NCBI RefSeq assembly: GCF_049808615.1
Contig: NZ_JBNCAN010000009.1
Span: 75,635 to 139,634, forward strand
Length of the DNA: 64,000 nucleotides
Direction of reading: 5' to 3'
Source of the DNA: Modicisalibacter sp049808615
Lineage (GTDB): Bacteria > Pseudomonadota > Gammaproteobacteria > Pseudomonadales > Halomonadaceae
This document shows, piece after piece, positions 51,601-60,808 of this stretch; the first letter of the stretch is position 1, and each line of letters starts with the position of its first letter. The position numbers and the translations under genes were made by a program. The notes under the pieces are model-generated. The model saw nothing but the letters and a program-made list of their open reading frames with translations, ran no database searches and was not told the DNA's origin.

Positions 51601-51630
51601 AATGCAAGTTGCTTAAAAGGGATATGCATT
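51601..51630. promoter_or_regulatory. Candidate LysR operator
   Basis: AATGCA (51601-51606) and TGCATT (51625-51630) form an inverted repeat with an 18-base spacer in the gap between the divergent reductase operon and the LysR gene. Confidence 0.35.
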
Positions 51631-51685
51631 ACACTGATAACACTGCTATTGAAATGCCGTTAACCATCACCATGGCGATGATTTT

Positions 51686-52639
51686 ATGCACCTTGCCGAT
51701 CTAGCCCGTCACGACCTCAACGCCTTGATCACCCTGCATGCGCTTCTCGATTCCCGAAGCGTCACCCGGGCCGCAGAGCGGCTCAATCTCAGTCAGCCTG
51801 CGGTGTCGCGCACCCTGTCTCGCCTACGTCAGGCCCTGGACGACCCTTTGTTCGTACGAACCCATCGCGGGCTTAGGCCCACGGCGCGAGCAGAAGCGCT
51901 GGGCCCCCCGCTGGCAAGGCTACTGGAGGAGTTGGGGGCACTGCTGGCGCCCCCTGAATTCGATCCGGCGAGCACGACCCGCCGCTTTCAACTGGCGACT
52001 TCCGATTACGGCATGCACGCCTTTCTCGTACCTCAGTGGCAAACCCTCAAGCATCAGGCGCCGCATCTGCGCCTGGACATTCAAGGTTACAGCGGCAGCA
52101 TTGAACAGAAACTCGACGAGGGTGGTCCTGAATTAGCGCTTTGCGTACCCGGCGATCGAGTGCCGGCCAGCGTGCACGGTCGCGAAATCGGCAGCGATCA
52201 TTTCGTTTGCGTGATGCGCGAAAACCACCCGCTGGCGCGCAAGCCGGAAGAGGAGTTTACCCTGGAAGCCTTCCTGGCGGAGGATCATCAGTTGATCAGC
52301 ATGGGCGGTGACGATCGGGGGGCAGTGGATCTGGCCTTGGCCAAACATGGATTGAAGCGCCGCGTCAGTTTGCGCCAGCCACATTTTCTGGCGAGCTTTT
52401 CAGCGACGCAGCACAGTGACCTGTTGCTGTGTGTGCCGGGATGCCTGGCGGCCAGCATACTCGATCATTGGCCACTGGCATTACGACGGCTACCTCTTGA
52501 AGTGGCGCCCTTTTCCTACTGGCTGGTCTGGCACGAACGCTATCATGCGGATGCGGGCCATGGCTGGCTGCGTCAAACCTTGTTTGAAGGACTGCAAGCC
52601 CGGTATCGAATGCTCAGCCGGCGCTTGCAAACAACGTAG
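51686..52639 (+). CDS. LysR-family transcriptional regulator
   Basis: A 317-aa regulator. The N-terminal winged helix reads LNALITLHALLDSRSVTRAAERLNLSQP in outline, with SQPAVSRTLSRLRQALDDPLFVRT as the recognition region. The C-terminal two-lobe effector domain begins near residue 95. It is divergent from the two reductases and most likely controls them in response to an electrophile or quinone. ATG 51686 has only a weak ribosome site. Confidence 0.92.
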   Translation: MHLADLARHDLNALITLHALLDSRSVTRAAERLNLSQPAVSRTLSRLRQALDDPLFVRTHRGLRPTARAEALGPPLARLLEELGALLAPPEFDPASTTRRFQLATSDYGMHAFLVPQWQTLKHQAPHLRLDIQGYSGSIEQKLDEGGPELALCVPGDRVPASVHGREIGSDHFVCVMRENHPLARKPEEEFTLEAFLAEDHQLISMGGDDRGAVDLALAKHGLKRRVSLRQPHFLASFSATQHSDLLLCVPGCLAASILDHWPLALRRLPLEVAPFSYWLVWHERYHADAGHGWLRQTLFEGLQARYRMLSRRLQTT

Positions 52640-52688
52640 AGAATCGCTTTTCATTCAAGGTTCTTTGCCAAGCCACAGGAAATCGCGT

Positions 52689-53609
52689 TTATTTGCCTTC
52701 AAACGCTTCCGTTATCGGCCTTCCTCGCCAGACGTCAGGGATTTTCAAGCCCAGGATGTAAGCGATGGTTGGGGCAGTGTCATAGATTATGATCGCGGAC
52801 TGCAATTTTCCTTTTGCCGGAACATTTTTCCCGAAGATGATCCAGGGAATTTCCATTTCCAAAAGCGTTCCCCCACCATGCCCTTTACCTACTCCGCCAT
52901 GATCTGAGGTAAAGATGATAATGGAATTTTCCATCATTCCATTTTTTGCCAACGTATCGAGGAGCCTTCCTACTAGACCATCGATCATTTCCACGGTCTG
53001 GTAATATTCCGGGGTATCATGACCCATCTCATGACCGATGCTGTCCGGCTCATTGAGATGAATGAAAGTAAGCGCGGGCTTCTCTTCGACAATGAATTCG
53101 AGCGCCTTTTCCATGGTTTTTTCTTCGCTGTACCCATTGTAATCAAGGTCTACCCAGGGTTCCTCGAACAGATGACCTATTCCCTCCCATGTATAGGAAA
53201 CGCCCTTTGCGGCCTCGGGTCTTTGTTTCTCTAGCACGCTGAAAATGGTGGGGTAGATCCCCGTTTCACCGACAACACGAGACGGTATCTCAGGCGTTTT
53301 GCTGCCCCACTCGGTATAGCCGTGCAGCTCGGGGCCCGATCCCATGAGCATGGAGGCCCAGTTGACGGCGCTGGAAGAAGGCAGGACCGATCGTGCTTTC
53401 AGGGAATAGGCCCCTTCCTTCATCATCTTCCTTAAATTCGGGATGTCAGCCTTTGGAACGGCATAGGCCCCAAAGCCATCGGAACCTACTAGAATCACAT
53501 GCTTGGCTAGCGTTTCCGGTTTTTTGGCCCCTTGTGCCGCGCTGCAGAAGGAAACCAGGCCGATCGTCATCACTGCGATCAGGGCTATATTTCTACATAA
53601 ACTCACCAT
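52689..53609 (-). CDS. Exported type I phosphodiesterase / nucleotide pyrophosphatase-like protein
   Basis: A 306-aa protein of the alkaline-phosphatase superfamily with a signal peptide (IALIAVMTIGLVSFCSA). Metal and catalytic blocks: LVGSDGFGAYAVP, LPSSSAVNWASMLMGSGPE (a Ser/Asn replaces the usual Thr nucleophile context), LNEPDSIGHEMGHD and FTSDHGGVGKGHGG. ATG 53609 has GGAG about ten bases upstream. It has lower GC than its neighbours and no operon partner, suggesting a transferred single gene. It is probably a periplasmic phosphodiesterase; the substrate is unknown. Confidence 0.82.
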   Translation of the reverse strand: MVSLCRNIALIAVMTIGLVSFCSAAQGAKKPETLAKHVILVGSDGFGAYAVPKADIPNLRKMMKEGAYSLKARSVLPSSSAVNWASMLMGSGPELHGYTEWGSKTPEIPSRVVGETGIYPTIFSVLEKQRPEAAKGVSYTWEGIGHLFEEPWVDLDYNGYSEEKTMEKALEFIVEEKPALTFIHLNEPDSIGHEMGHDTPEYYQTVEMIDGLVGRLLDTLAKNGMMENSIIIFTSDHGGVGKGHGGGTLLEMEIPWIIFGKNVPAKGKLQSAIIIYDTAPTIAYILGLKIPDVWRGRPITEAFEGK

Positions 53610-53829
53610 TAAAAATAAACTCCATCCATTTTTGGTGGCAGATCCATTAGACCAATTCAATGTAATTGCTGATAAGTCCACTGATTGTACATTGACAGCA
53701 CCCAGTTGACTCTTATCCCAACATCAGCTCTACAGTTTGGTTCTATCGTAGACCTGAATCCGTGACATCGAAGCCCATGCTTCCCTATCATGCCTATACT
53801 GATGGCGCGTCCCGGCCAGGAGCAGATTC

Positions 53830-54213
53830 ATGAATTTCGAACGCGTGGTATTCGGTTTTTTTGTCATCCTTACCTTGAGCCTCAATTACGCGTTCGTTGC
53901 GGGTGGCGCCGAGGTGACCGCATATCAAAATGTCTGGATTCTCACGTTCGCCATTATCGTCAACCTGGTCGCGATCGGCCTGAAACTGGGGGATCGCTCT
54001 CAGATCGGAGCATTGCTACTGGCCTCCGGTCTGGTGGCCGGCCTTCTGCTGATCACGGCGCGCGTCGTCTGGATCGTCGCCGAACCCGAGGGCGGGGGCG
54101 GTCCGGGACCTGGAGAGATGACCGATATCGTTTCGATTGCAAGGGGCGCGCTGATCGCGAATATCGTCGCGACGGTGATCCTGGTCGGCGATACGCTGCT
54201 CTCGCGGCGCTAG
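53830..54213 (+). CDS. Small four-helix membrane protein
   Basis: A 127-aa integral membrane protein with four predicted helices (VVFGFFVILTLSLNYAFV, VWILTFAIIVNLVAIGL, ALLLASGLVAGLLLITA, ALIANIVATVILVGDTLL) and a Gly-rich loop. It lies 114 bases before the TrkA-type channel gene in the same direction. I recall similar small proteins beside such channels in Halomonas, possibly the family called DUF6394, and so infer an accessory role in K+ conductance. No catalytic motif is visible. Confidence 0.75.
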   Translation: MNFERVVFGFFVILTLSLNYAFVAGGAEVTAYQNVWILTFAIIVNLVAIGLKLGDRSQIGALLLASGLVAGLLLITARVVWIVAEPEGGGGPGPGEMTDIVSIARGALIANIVATVILVGDTLLSRR

Positions 54214-54327
54214 GCTTTGAGTGAAAGCTGGCTACGCTCGCCGACTTTTCATACGGAGCCTTGCACGGCGCGGGTCGGTTCAGCGTGGCAGCCGTGATCT
54301 ACCAAGGGCAGAGGGAGGGTTAAACGC

Positions 54328-56088
54328 GTGACGTCCACCTCCGATCTCGACCGTGTGGGAATGATCGTCCTGCGCTATATGCGCCGGCCGCTGTTCGCGC
54401 TGTTGTTCGTGTATTCGGTGGGCATCATGGGCATGGCCCTGATGCCAGGCCGGGTCGTCGATGGTGAGACGACGCACATGAATCTTTTTCACGCCTTTTA
54501 TTTCTTCACCTACACGGCGACCACGACTGGTTTCGGGGAATTGCCGAACGGTTTCAGCGACGAGCAGCGCCTGTGGACGGTCTTTTGCCTCTATACCGGC
54601 GTCATTGCGTGGTTCTATGCAATTGGTTCCCTAATTGGCCTGGTTCAGAATCCCCACTTCAACCGGGCCATGGATAGCTTCCGGTTTGCCCGCAGGGTCG
54701 AACGTAACCAGGAACCTTTCATCATCCTCTGCGGTTTCGGTGATGCCGGCAGTCTGCTTGCTCGGGGCCTGAGCGACCACCGCATGCGTGCGGTGATACT
54801 CGATTCCAACCCGGAGCGCATCAAGGCATTGGGCGTGCGTGATTATACCGTCGCGATGCCGGGACTTTGCGCGGACGCCAGTGCGCCGAAACACCTCCTG
54901 GCCGCAGGTGTAGAACACCCTGCCTGCGGGGCCCTGGTCACGTTGACGAACGATGACGATACCAATCTCAAGATCGCGGTGATGGCACGGCATCTGAACC
55001 CTCGGCTCCAGGTCATCTGTCGTTCGACCTCGGCCCGCCATGAGGCCAATCTGCAGGCGCTGGACAATGTAACGGTCGTCGACCCGTTCGAGATCTTTGC
55101 TCAACTCCTCTACTGGGCGATCGCACGCTCCGAACTACACAACCTCAATGCATGGTTCGTGGGGGCGCGTGGCGTCAAACTCGGGGCACCGGTACAGGTT
55201 CCGCAGGGCGATTGGATTCTGTGCGGGTACGGACGGATGGGGCACAGGATCCACCGCTGTCTCCAGGTCCATGGCGTTGGCGTTCGTATTATCGATCCGG
55301 ACGTTGATACCGAAGTGACCGGAGAATGTACGGTCCTGGTCCAGGCGCACGCCGATCATTCGGCCCTGGATGCGGCGGGGATTGACGACGCGGCCGGGGT
55401 CATCACCGCAATGAACCGCGATTCCGACAATCTCAATACATTGTTGTCGGTGACGGCGCTCAACCCGAATGCGTTCCGCATCGTGCGCCAGAACAGTCAT
55501 GAGAATCAGGTCGCGTTCGATGCCGCGCAGGCTGATCTGGTCCTTCAGCACAGCCTGACAACGGCGCGCAGGATACTGAAGCTGCTGATCTCGCCTCTCA
55601 TCCAGGAACTGATCGACTGGCTTGCGGAACGTGAACCGGCTCAGACGGAAGAACTGGTGGCGCGTCTGCAGGCGGTGGTGGGCACGGAACCCCCACACCT
55701 GTGGCCGGTCCGGCTGGTCCCGGACGAGGCGCCTGCGGTGACGAAATATCTGGATGCGGGAGGGACGATGGCGTTGGGTGTGCTGTGCCGCAATGCGTGT
55801 TCGTTCCCGGAAGGGCTTCCGTGCGAAGCGCTCGCCGCTCGCCGGGCAGGGCAGTCGATCATGTTGCCGGATAAGGATTTTTCACTTGGGATCGGTGACG
55901 AAGTCCTCTTTTGCGGTATCCATTGGGCGGAGCCGATGCTGCAGGCGACACTCCATAACCCCTACACGCTTCAGTATGTCGTGACAGGGGTCGATGAGCC
56001 GCGCGGGTACGTGTTCGCATGGCTTGAAGATAGGCTAGGGCGGCGTCGCAGCGATCATGACTCGAGCGGTCGTCGGCGCCGGCAATGA
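54328..56088 (+). CDS. Two-RCK (TrkA-type) potassium channel protein
   Basis: A 586-aa protein. The N-terminal 110 residues form a two-helix pore with a short pore loop TATTTGFGELP where classical K+ channels have TVGYGD. Two NAD-binding RCK/TrkA-N domains follow (FIILCGFGDAGSLLARGL near 131 and ILCGYGRMGHRIHRCLQ near 291), then a TrkA-C-like end and a basic tail. The start is GTG 54328 with GGGAGGG about eight bases upstream. Preceded by a small membrane protein, it probably controls K+ flow in osmotic adaptation. Confidence 0.87.
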   Translation: MTSTSDLDRVGMIVLRYMRRPLFALLFVYSVGIMGMALMPGRVVDGETTHMNLFHAFYFFTYTATTTGFGELPNGFSDEQRLWTVFCLYTGVIAWFYAIGSLIGLVQNPHFNRAMDSFRFARRVERNQEPFIILCGFGDAGSLLARGLSDHRMRAVILDSNPERIKALGVRDYTVAMPGLCADASAPKHLLAAGVEHPACGALVTLTNDDDTNLKIAVMARHLNPRLQVICRSTSARHEANLQALDNVTVVDPFEIFAQLLYWAIARSELHNLNAWFVGARGVKLGAPVQVPQGDWILCGYGRMGHRIHRCLQVHGVGVRIIDPDVDTEVTGECTVLVQAHADHSALDAAGIDDAAGVITAMNRDSDNLNTLLSVTALNPNAFRIVRQNSHENQVAFDAAQADLVLQHSLTTARRILKLLISPLIQELIDWLAEREPAQTEELVARLQAVVGTEPPHLWPVRLVPDEAPAVTKYLDAGGTMALGVLCRNACSFPEGLPCEALAARRAGQSIMLPDKDFSLGIGDEVLFCGIHWAEPMLQATLHNPYTLQYVVTGVDEPRGYVFAWLEDRLGRRRSDHDSSGRRRRQ

Positions 56089-56127
56089 AATCATCGAGGG
56101 CTTAGTGGTGTAAGGCACTGATTTAAA

Positions 56128-56204
56128 TGGCGCCCCCATCAGGATTCGAACCTGAGACCTTCCCCTTAGGAGGGGGACGCTCTATCCAGCTGAGCTATGG
56201 GGGC
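56128..56204 (-). tRNA. tRNA-Arg (anticodon CCT)
   Basis: The 77-base minus-strand gene folds as a cloverleaf: acceptor GCCCCCA pairing with TGGGGGC, D-arm AGCTCAGCTGGATAGAGC-like, anticodon loop CTCCTAA, T-loop GGTTCGAATCC, and an encoded CCA end (56128-56130). The anticodon CCT reads AGG. It lies between the channel gene and cmoM. Confidence 0.97.
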
Positions 56205-56223
56205 GTGCTTGGTAGCGGGCTGC

Positions 56224-56252
56224 ATTATAAGCGTCCCGCAACATGAGATAAA
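56224..56252 (-). promoter_or_regulatory. Promoter of tRNA-Arg
   Basis: On the minus strand, TTTATC and a perfect TATAAT are separated by 17 bases, with transcription expected to begin about 13 bases before the mature tRNA. It overlaps a spurious upstream extension of the cmoM frame. Confidence 0.7.
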
Positions 56253-56346
56253 CCCGGACGCTGGTAAGTGCTTGAGAATTCATGGGGCAGGTTGGAGTCC
56301 AGCAGAGTGGGCGCTAGACTGGCCCACTTCACGGATAGGGGGCTCC

Positions 56347-57126
56347 TTGGCGACCCACGATCGTATCTTCGACGGCCTGGCCGATAAGTTTGCTGCAAGT
56401 CTATACGGTGCGCCTCGGGGAGAGTTGCGTCTGGCGCTGTTGGATCATCTATTGCCGCTCACCTTGCCGCTTGAAGGCCAGCCGGCTTTGGACATCGGTG
56501 GTGGTCTGGGACAGATGAGCGCCTGGTTGGCGCGCCGGGGCCACGCTGTCACGCTGGCCGAGCCTTCCCAAGAGATGCTGGGTCGAGCACGCGAGGCTCT
56601 GCCCGATTTCTCTATAGAGTTCCTGCCAATATCGTTGCAAGCCTTGCCTGATAACGCCCCTGGCCCCTGGCCCCTGATCGTCTGTCATGCGGTGCTGGAA
56701 TGGCTGGCGGACCCTCGGGAGGCGATTGGTATCATTAATGAGTTGCTTGCGCCGGGTGGCTATCTCTCGCTGATGGTCTTCAATCGCGATGCCTTGCGCT
56801 TTTCCAATATCATCAAGGGAAATCTCGACAAGGCCCTGGACGATCGCCTGGAGGGCACTGGCAAGCGTCAGCGATTGACGCCTATTTCACCCCTGACCCA
56901 TGACGATATCAGTCGTTGGTTGACTGAGCAGGGGCTTGTTGTCGAGCATGTTGCGGGCATTCGTGTGTTCCACGATTATCTGCGCGAGCGTGACCCGAAT
57001 GAGGCGACGCTGGCCCGACTCTTCGAGCTTGAGCGCCGCTACTGTGATATCGATCCCCACTGGCGACTAGGCCGCTATTTGCTGTATAGCATCCATAAAC
57101 CCGATACTTCCGGAATCCTTGAATGA
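56347..57126 (+). CDS. cmoM: tRNA 5-carboxymethoxyuridine methyltransferase CmoM
   Basis: A 259-aa SAM-dependent methyltransferase that methylates carboxymethoxyuridine at wobble position 34 of tRNA. It matches E. coli CmoM (SmtA): RIFDGLADKFAASLYG, ALDIGGGLGQMSAWLARRGH (SAM loop), CHAVLEWLADP, VFHDYLRE and LERRYCDIDP. The start is TTG 56347, near the family N-terminus; the open frame extends to 56197 but that part crosses the tRNA-Arg promoter. It overlaps the next methyltransferase gene by four bases (ATGA). Confidence 0.88.
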   Translation: MATHDRIFDGLADKFAASLYGAPRGELRLALLDHLLPLTLPLEGQPALDIGGGLGQMSAWLARRGHAVTLAEPSQEMLGRAREALPDFSIEFLPISLQALPDNAPGPWPLIVCHAVLEWLADPREAIGIINELLAPGGYLSLMVFNRDALRFSNIIKGNLDKALDDRLEGTGKRQRLTPISPLTHDDISRWLTEQGLVVEHVAGIRVFHDYLRERDPNEATLARLFELERRYCDIDPHWRLGRYLLYSIHKPDTSGILE

Positions 57127-58118
57127 CTGCCGTAACCCCTGCCTGTCAGTTGCTTGAACGCCAACCCGAAGATTATCGTGACTGGTTATGGGTGGCCCCG
57201 CCGGAGGATCCGTGGCTGAACGATCAGTCAGGATCGCTGTGGAGCACCGATTTAAACGTTGCCCAGGCCTGGCGCGAGCGTGGCGCCACGGTATATGACG
57301 ATCTGGCCCCGGCCATCACGGATGTGCCGGGTGCCGTGCTGTTCTGGCCCAAGGCCCATGCACTAGGGGAGTGGTGGCTGCTGGCACTGTGCGCGCAGCT
57401 GCCGGAAGGCACGCGATTACAGATAGTCGGTGAGAATCAGGGCGGTATCCGGCGGGTGCTCAAGATCCTCGCCGCGCTGGGGCTGGGTTGCCGGCGACTC
57501 GACAATGCGCGACGCTGCATGCTGTTCGAGACACGCCTGGGACGAGTGAGTCTTGCCCCGGATGATGCCTGGACGACCTTTGAGGCCCTCGACCTGCAAT
57601 TGGCCAGCCATCCCGGTATATTCGGCCACGGCAAGCTCGATAGCGGAACAGCGCTTCTCCTCGACAACCTACCCGAGTCGTTGAATCTCGCCGGGGCAAA
57701 TATACTCGATGTGGGTTGCGGCGATGGCGTGATCAGTGCCTGGCTTGCAAGACAAGGTGCCAAGACCACGGCAGTGGACAGCAGTTCGTTTGCGGTGGAG
57801 GCCACGCGACGGACGTTGACCGCCAACGGATTGAGCGGCAATGCCCTTCAAAGCGATGTCTATTCCGCGCTACCGGAAGGCGAGCGTTTTGATGCCATCA
57901 TCAGCAACCCGCCGTTTCATCAGGAGCGTGCCATTGATTACAGCCCTGCGGCCCGGTTGATTCGCGAAGCCCCCAGGCATCTCGAGAAGAGCGGCTATCT
58001 GATTTTGGTCGCGAATGCGTTTCTGCCTTATCCCGATCTTCTCGAGGCCACCTTCGACGGCTTCGAGATCCTGGCGGATGATCGTCGCTTTCGGGTATAC
58101 ATGGCGCGCAAACGCTGA
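57123..58118 (+). CDS. rsmC: Class I SAM methyltransferase, RsmC-like
   Basis: A 331-aa enzyme of the RsmC/RlmG group that makes N2-methylguanosine in rRNA (RsmC: 16S G1207). The second half contains the SAM-binding ANILDVGCGDGVISAWLARQG and the target-base motif NPPFH; the first half is a related non-catalytic methyltransferase-like domain (SLWSTDLNVAQ, VGENQGGIRRVLK), as in the family. It overlaps cmoM, giving a two-gene RNA-modification unit. Confidence 0.9.
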   Translation: MTAVTPACQLLERQPEDYRDWLWVAPPEDPWLNDQSGSLWSTDLNVAQAWRERGATVYDDLAPAITDVPGAVLFWPKAHALGEWWLLALCAQLPEGTRLQIVGENQGGIRRVLKILAALGLGCRRLDNARRCMLFETRLGRVSLAPDDAWTTFEALDLQLASHPGIFGHGKLDSGTALLLDNLPESLNLAGANILDVGCGDGVISAWLARQGAKTTAVDSSSFAVEATRRTLTANGLSGNALQSDVYSALPEGERFDAIISNPPFHQERAIDYSPAARLIREAPRHLEKSGYLILVANAFLPYPDLLEATFDGFEILADDRRFRVYMARKR

Positions 58119-58149
58119 CTTCGATTTGACTTGCCAGGAGGTATAGAGA

Positions 58150-58863
58150 GTGACGATGGATAGAACGCTGCACGGGCTGGCATTGGGCGCCCTGGTGGCG
58201 ATGGGGCTGGTATGGAGCGGCAGCTATGTGAAGGATGCTGCCGAGGTATGGCAACAGGCGAATCGCAGCGTCACCGTCAAGGGGCTTGCCGAGAGGGAGG
58301 TGTCGGCCAATGTGGCACTGTGGCCGCTGCACTATAGCGTCACCGCCAATGAGCTGAGTGAACTCCAGTCAAAGCTTGCCAAGGATGAGCAGACAATCCG
58401 CGACTTCTTGGGTGAACAAGGCTTCGAGGTCGCAAATATCAGCGTGACCCCGCCTCAGGTACAAGACCGCTACGCCAATAATTACAGTGATTCCAGACCA
58501 GAGGAACGCTACTTCGGCGAGGCCACGGTACTGTTGCGCAGCCCCAAGGTCGCTGAGGTCAAAGCGGCAATGCCGCAGACCTCGGCATTGGTTCGCGAAG
58601 GCGTGCTGCTGTCGCCCAACTATGAATATCGCACCGAGTTTCTGTTTACTGACTTGGAACGTATCAAGCCGGAAATGATCGCCGCGGCGACTGCGGATGC
58701 GCGCCGTGCCGCCCAGCAGTTTGCCGAGGATTCCGGTAGTCGCGTCGGATCGATCAAGCAGGCCAGCCAAGGCTATTTTTCTATCGAAGACCTGGACAGC
58801 TATACCCCGGACGTCAAGAAAGTGCGGGTGGTCACGACCATCGACTATGCGCTGGAAGAGTGA
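58150..58863 (+). CDS. SIMPL-domain protein
   Basis: A 237-aa protein with an N-terminal membrane or signal segment (GLALGALVAMGLVWSGSY), then a SIMPL (DUF541) domain marked by NRSVTVKGLAEREVSANVALWPL, NISVTPPQVQDRY and ARRAAQQFAEDSGSRVG. These are periplasmic proteins of uncertain role. GTG 58150 is preferred because AGGAGG lies eight bases upstream; the ATG at 58156 would be too far away. Confidence 0.87.
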   Translation: MTMDRTLHGLALGALVAMGLVWSGSYVKDAAEVWQQANRSVTVKGLAEREVSANVALWPLHYSVTANELSELQSKLAKDEQTIRDFLGEQGFEVANISVTPPQVQDRYANNYSDSRPEERYFGEATVLLRSPKVAEVKAAMPQTSALVREGVLLSPNYEYRTEFLFTDLERIKPEMIAAATADARRAAQQFAEDSGSRVGSIKQASQGYFSIEDLDSYTPDVKKVRVVTTIDYALEE

Positions 58864-59087
58864 TCATGCCGATTAAGCGGCTTTAAACCTCGCTATTTCT
58901 CCCTTTGTCCAGCGGCTTCAACGGGCATACTGAAGTCCATCAAAATGAAGGCGCACATAAAGAAGGCACTTTTGGGTGGCTCCTACTGGGTCTTCGTCAA
59001 GCGTCTGTAAGATTCCGTGAGGTTCTCCAAGGGTCATGGACGACCCGCCTTCAACACCCTCTCTACGCTATAGGTCGCACGAACCCC

Positions 59088-60122
59088 ATGTCCGCATTGG
59101 CATTGTCCGCCTCCCGTCTGCTGAATGTCATGAAATCCTTGCTGGCCGATGAACTGAAGTCGCTCAGGCATCTTGGCGATCATGAAATCGATACCACAAG
59201 TTGGGATGAAACGACGCGTATTACCGGCGTCTCGGAATCATCTGACTCTCGAGAGCAGCCGCATTCCCTCAATGCTGATTCAATGGAAGTGATTGCGCTG
59301 GCGACTCGAGTGAATACCTACTTTCAGCTGCATGAAAGCGGACTCGAGGACTATCTGCTGCGCTACAAGACCCTCGGCGAGTGGGTGAATCTGGTGACGA
59401 CGGCGCGGGAGAGCGGGGCGCGCAACATCGCCTTCACCACCTCTGGCAGCACCGGGACGCCCAAGGTATGCGTTCATCGGTGGCATGACTTGATCGAGGA
59501 AGCGGCTTACTTCGCGCGGTATCTCGAGGATGTGCTGGAGGGTCGCGTCACCCGAATAGTGGCGCTTGCGCCTTGCCATCATATTTATGGCTTCATTTTT
59601 AGCGCGCTGCTGCCCCAGGTACTGGGTGTGCCGGTGGTGCAGGGACATCAGGCGCTGGCGTTAGTTCAGTCACGACGACTCGTCGCCGGTGACGTCGTTG
59701 TAGGATTTCCCTTCATCTGGCGGCAGTTAAGCCGTCAGGGGGTGGCGTTTCCCGACAGGGTGTTGGGTCTTACCTCGACGGGGCCGAGCGATGCGGACAT
59801 TATTCGTCAACTGCGCGGACAGAATCTGACGGCGATGATCGAGATTTACGGTTCCAGTGAAACCGCTGGCGTCGGGGCGCGCATCGATACCGACGAATGT
59901 TTCCGACTGCTGCCTCGCTGGCGGCGTGACGGCTCTCACCAGGATTCACTTCGAGACGATCAGCAAGGTCGCCACTACCCTCTGACGGATACGTTGCAGT
60001 GGCGAGATCATCGCCATTTTCAGCCTCAGGGGTGCAAGGATGAGGCGGTGCAGGTAGCGGGCATCAACGTCTGCCCAGCGGGCTCATGGGTAAGCCGGGC
60101 GATTGGGAGCTGTAGACAGTAG
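59088..60122 (+). pseudogene. Decayed photoactive-yellow-protein-type 4-coumarate:CoA ligase
   Basis: The frame encodes most of an AMP-forming ligase resembling the 4-coumarate:CoA ligases that supply the chromophore of photoactive yellow protein. It has LATRVNTYFQLHESGLEDYLL, the AMP loop TTSGSTGTPKV, PCHHIYGF and YGSSETAGVGAR. After VQVAGINVCP, where the C-terminal lid of about 80-90 residues should follow, it runs into 15 unrelated residues. In another frame MGKPGDWEL and a stop follow at 60086-60115, which is the normal C-terminal tail. The lid with its catalytic Lys has thus been deleted out of frame. The start is unsure; an upstream ATG at 58905 also exists. Confidence 0.75.
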
Positions 60123-60141
60123 ACCCAAGGGTGCGACAGGC

Positions 60142-60675
60142 TCACGGAATCCGATAGTCGATCTCGGTAATGAGATAGGTGGTTTCACCGCCTGGCGCGG
60201 CAACGGTTGCTTCTTCATCGAGTGCCTTGCCGAGCAGGGCACGGGCCAGCGGCGCATCCACACTGATCCAGCGCTTGGCGGTATCGGTCTCGTCATGGCC
60301 AACGATGCGAATGGCCAGTTCCTCGCCTTCTTCGTCCTCCAAGGTGACGAAGGCGCCGAAATAAACGCGGTCGGTGTCTGCAGGCAGGCGATCGACTACC
60401 TGGAGTTCATCGAGACGTTTGCCCAGATAGCGAATGCGGGCAATGACCCGATTGAGCTCTTTCTTGTTATAGGTGTAATCGGCGTTCTCGCTGCGATCGC
60501 CCAGGGCGGCGGCTTCGCCGACCTTGGTCGAGAGTTCCGGACGGCGTACCCGAGACAAATGATCGTGAATGCCCTTGAGTCGAGCAAACCCTTCCGGGGT
60601 GATCAGATCGCTCTTCTTCTCCTGGCGCGGATCCTTGGCCGGGTCCCGCCAGCGCGTCATGTTACGGCCTTTCAT
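60142..60675 (-). CDS. greB: Transcription elongation factor GreB
   Basis: A 177-aa factor that rescues backtracked RNA polymerase by stimulating transcript cleavage. The coiled-coil tip residues are in AALGDRSENADYTYNKKELNR, and the C-terminal globular part includes YFGAFVTLEDEEGEE and ISVDAPLARALLGK. An N-terminal extension (TRWRDPAKDPRQEKKSD) precedes the usual LITPEGF, as in other Halomonas-like forms. The start is ATG 60675 or ATG 60660. It is convergent with the decayed ligase. Confidence 0.93.
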   Translation of the reverse strand: MKGRNMTRWRDPAKDPRQEKKSDLITPEGFARLKGIHDHLSRVRRPELSTKVGEAAALGDRSENADYTYNKKELNRVIARIRYLGKRLDELQVVDRLPADTDRVYFGAFVTLEDEEGEELAIRIVGHDETDTAKRWISVDAPLARALLGKALDEEATVAAPGGETTYLITEIDYRIP

Positions 60676-60808
60676 GGCATTGCCTTCCTGCTACTGGTGG
60701 CGAATCATTCAAACGTTCGTTACATTTCTAGCTGGGCACATCAATTACCCGGCAAGCCCATACAATAACCATAACGTATTTCAAGAACGCATTTATAAGG
60801 AGTTCCCC

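Noticed and set aside
56197..56346. An N-terminal extension of cmoM
   Set aside because: It crosses the tRNA-Arg promoter and the 5' end of the tRNA gene, and family members begin near the TTG at 56347.
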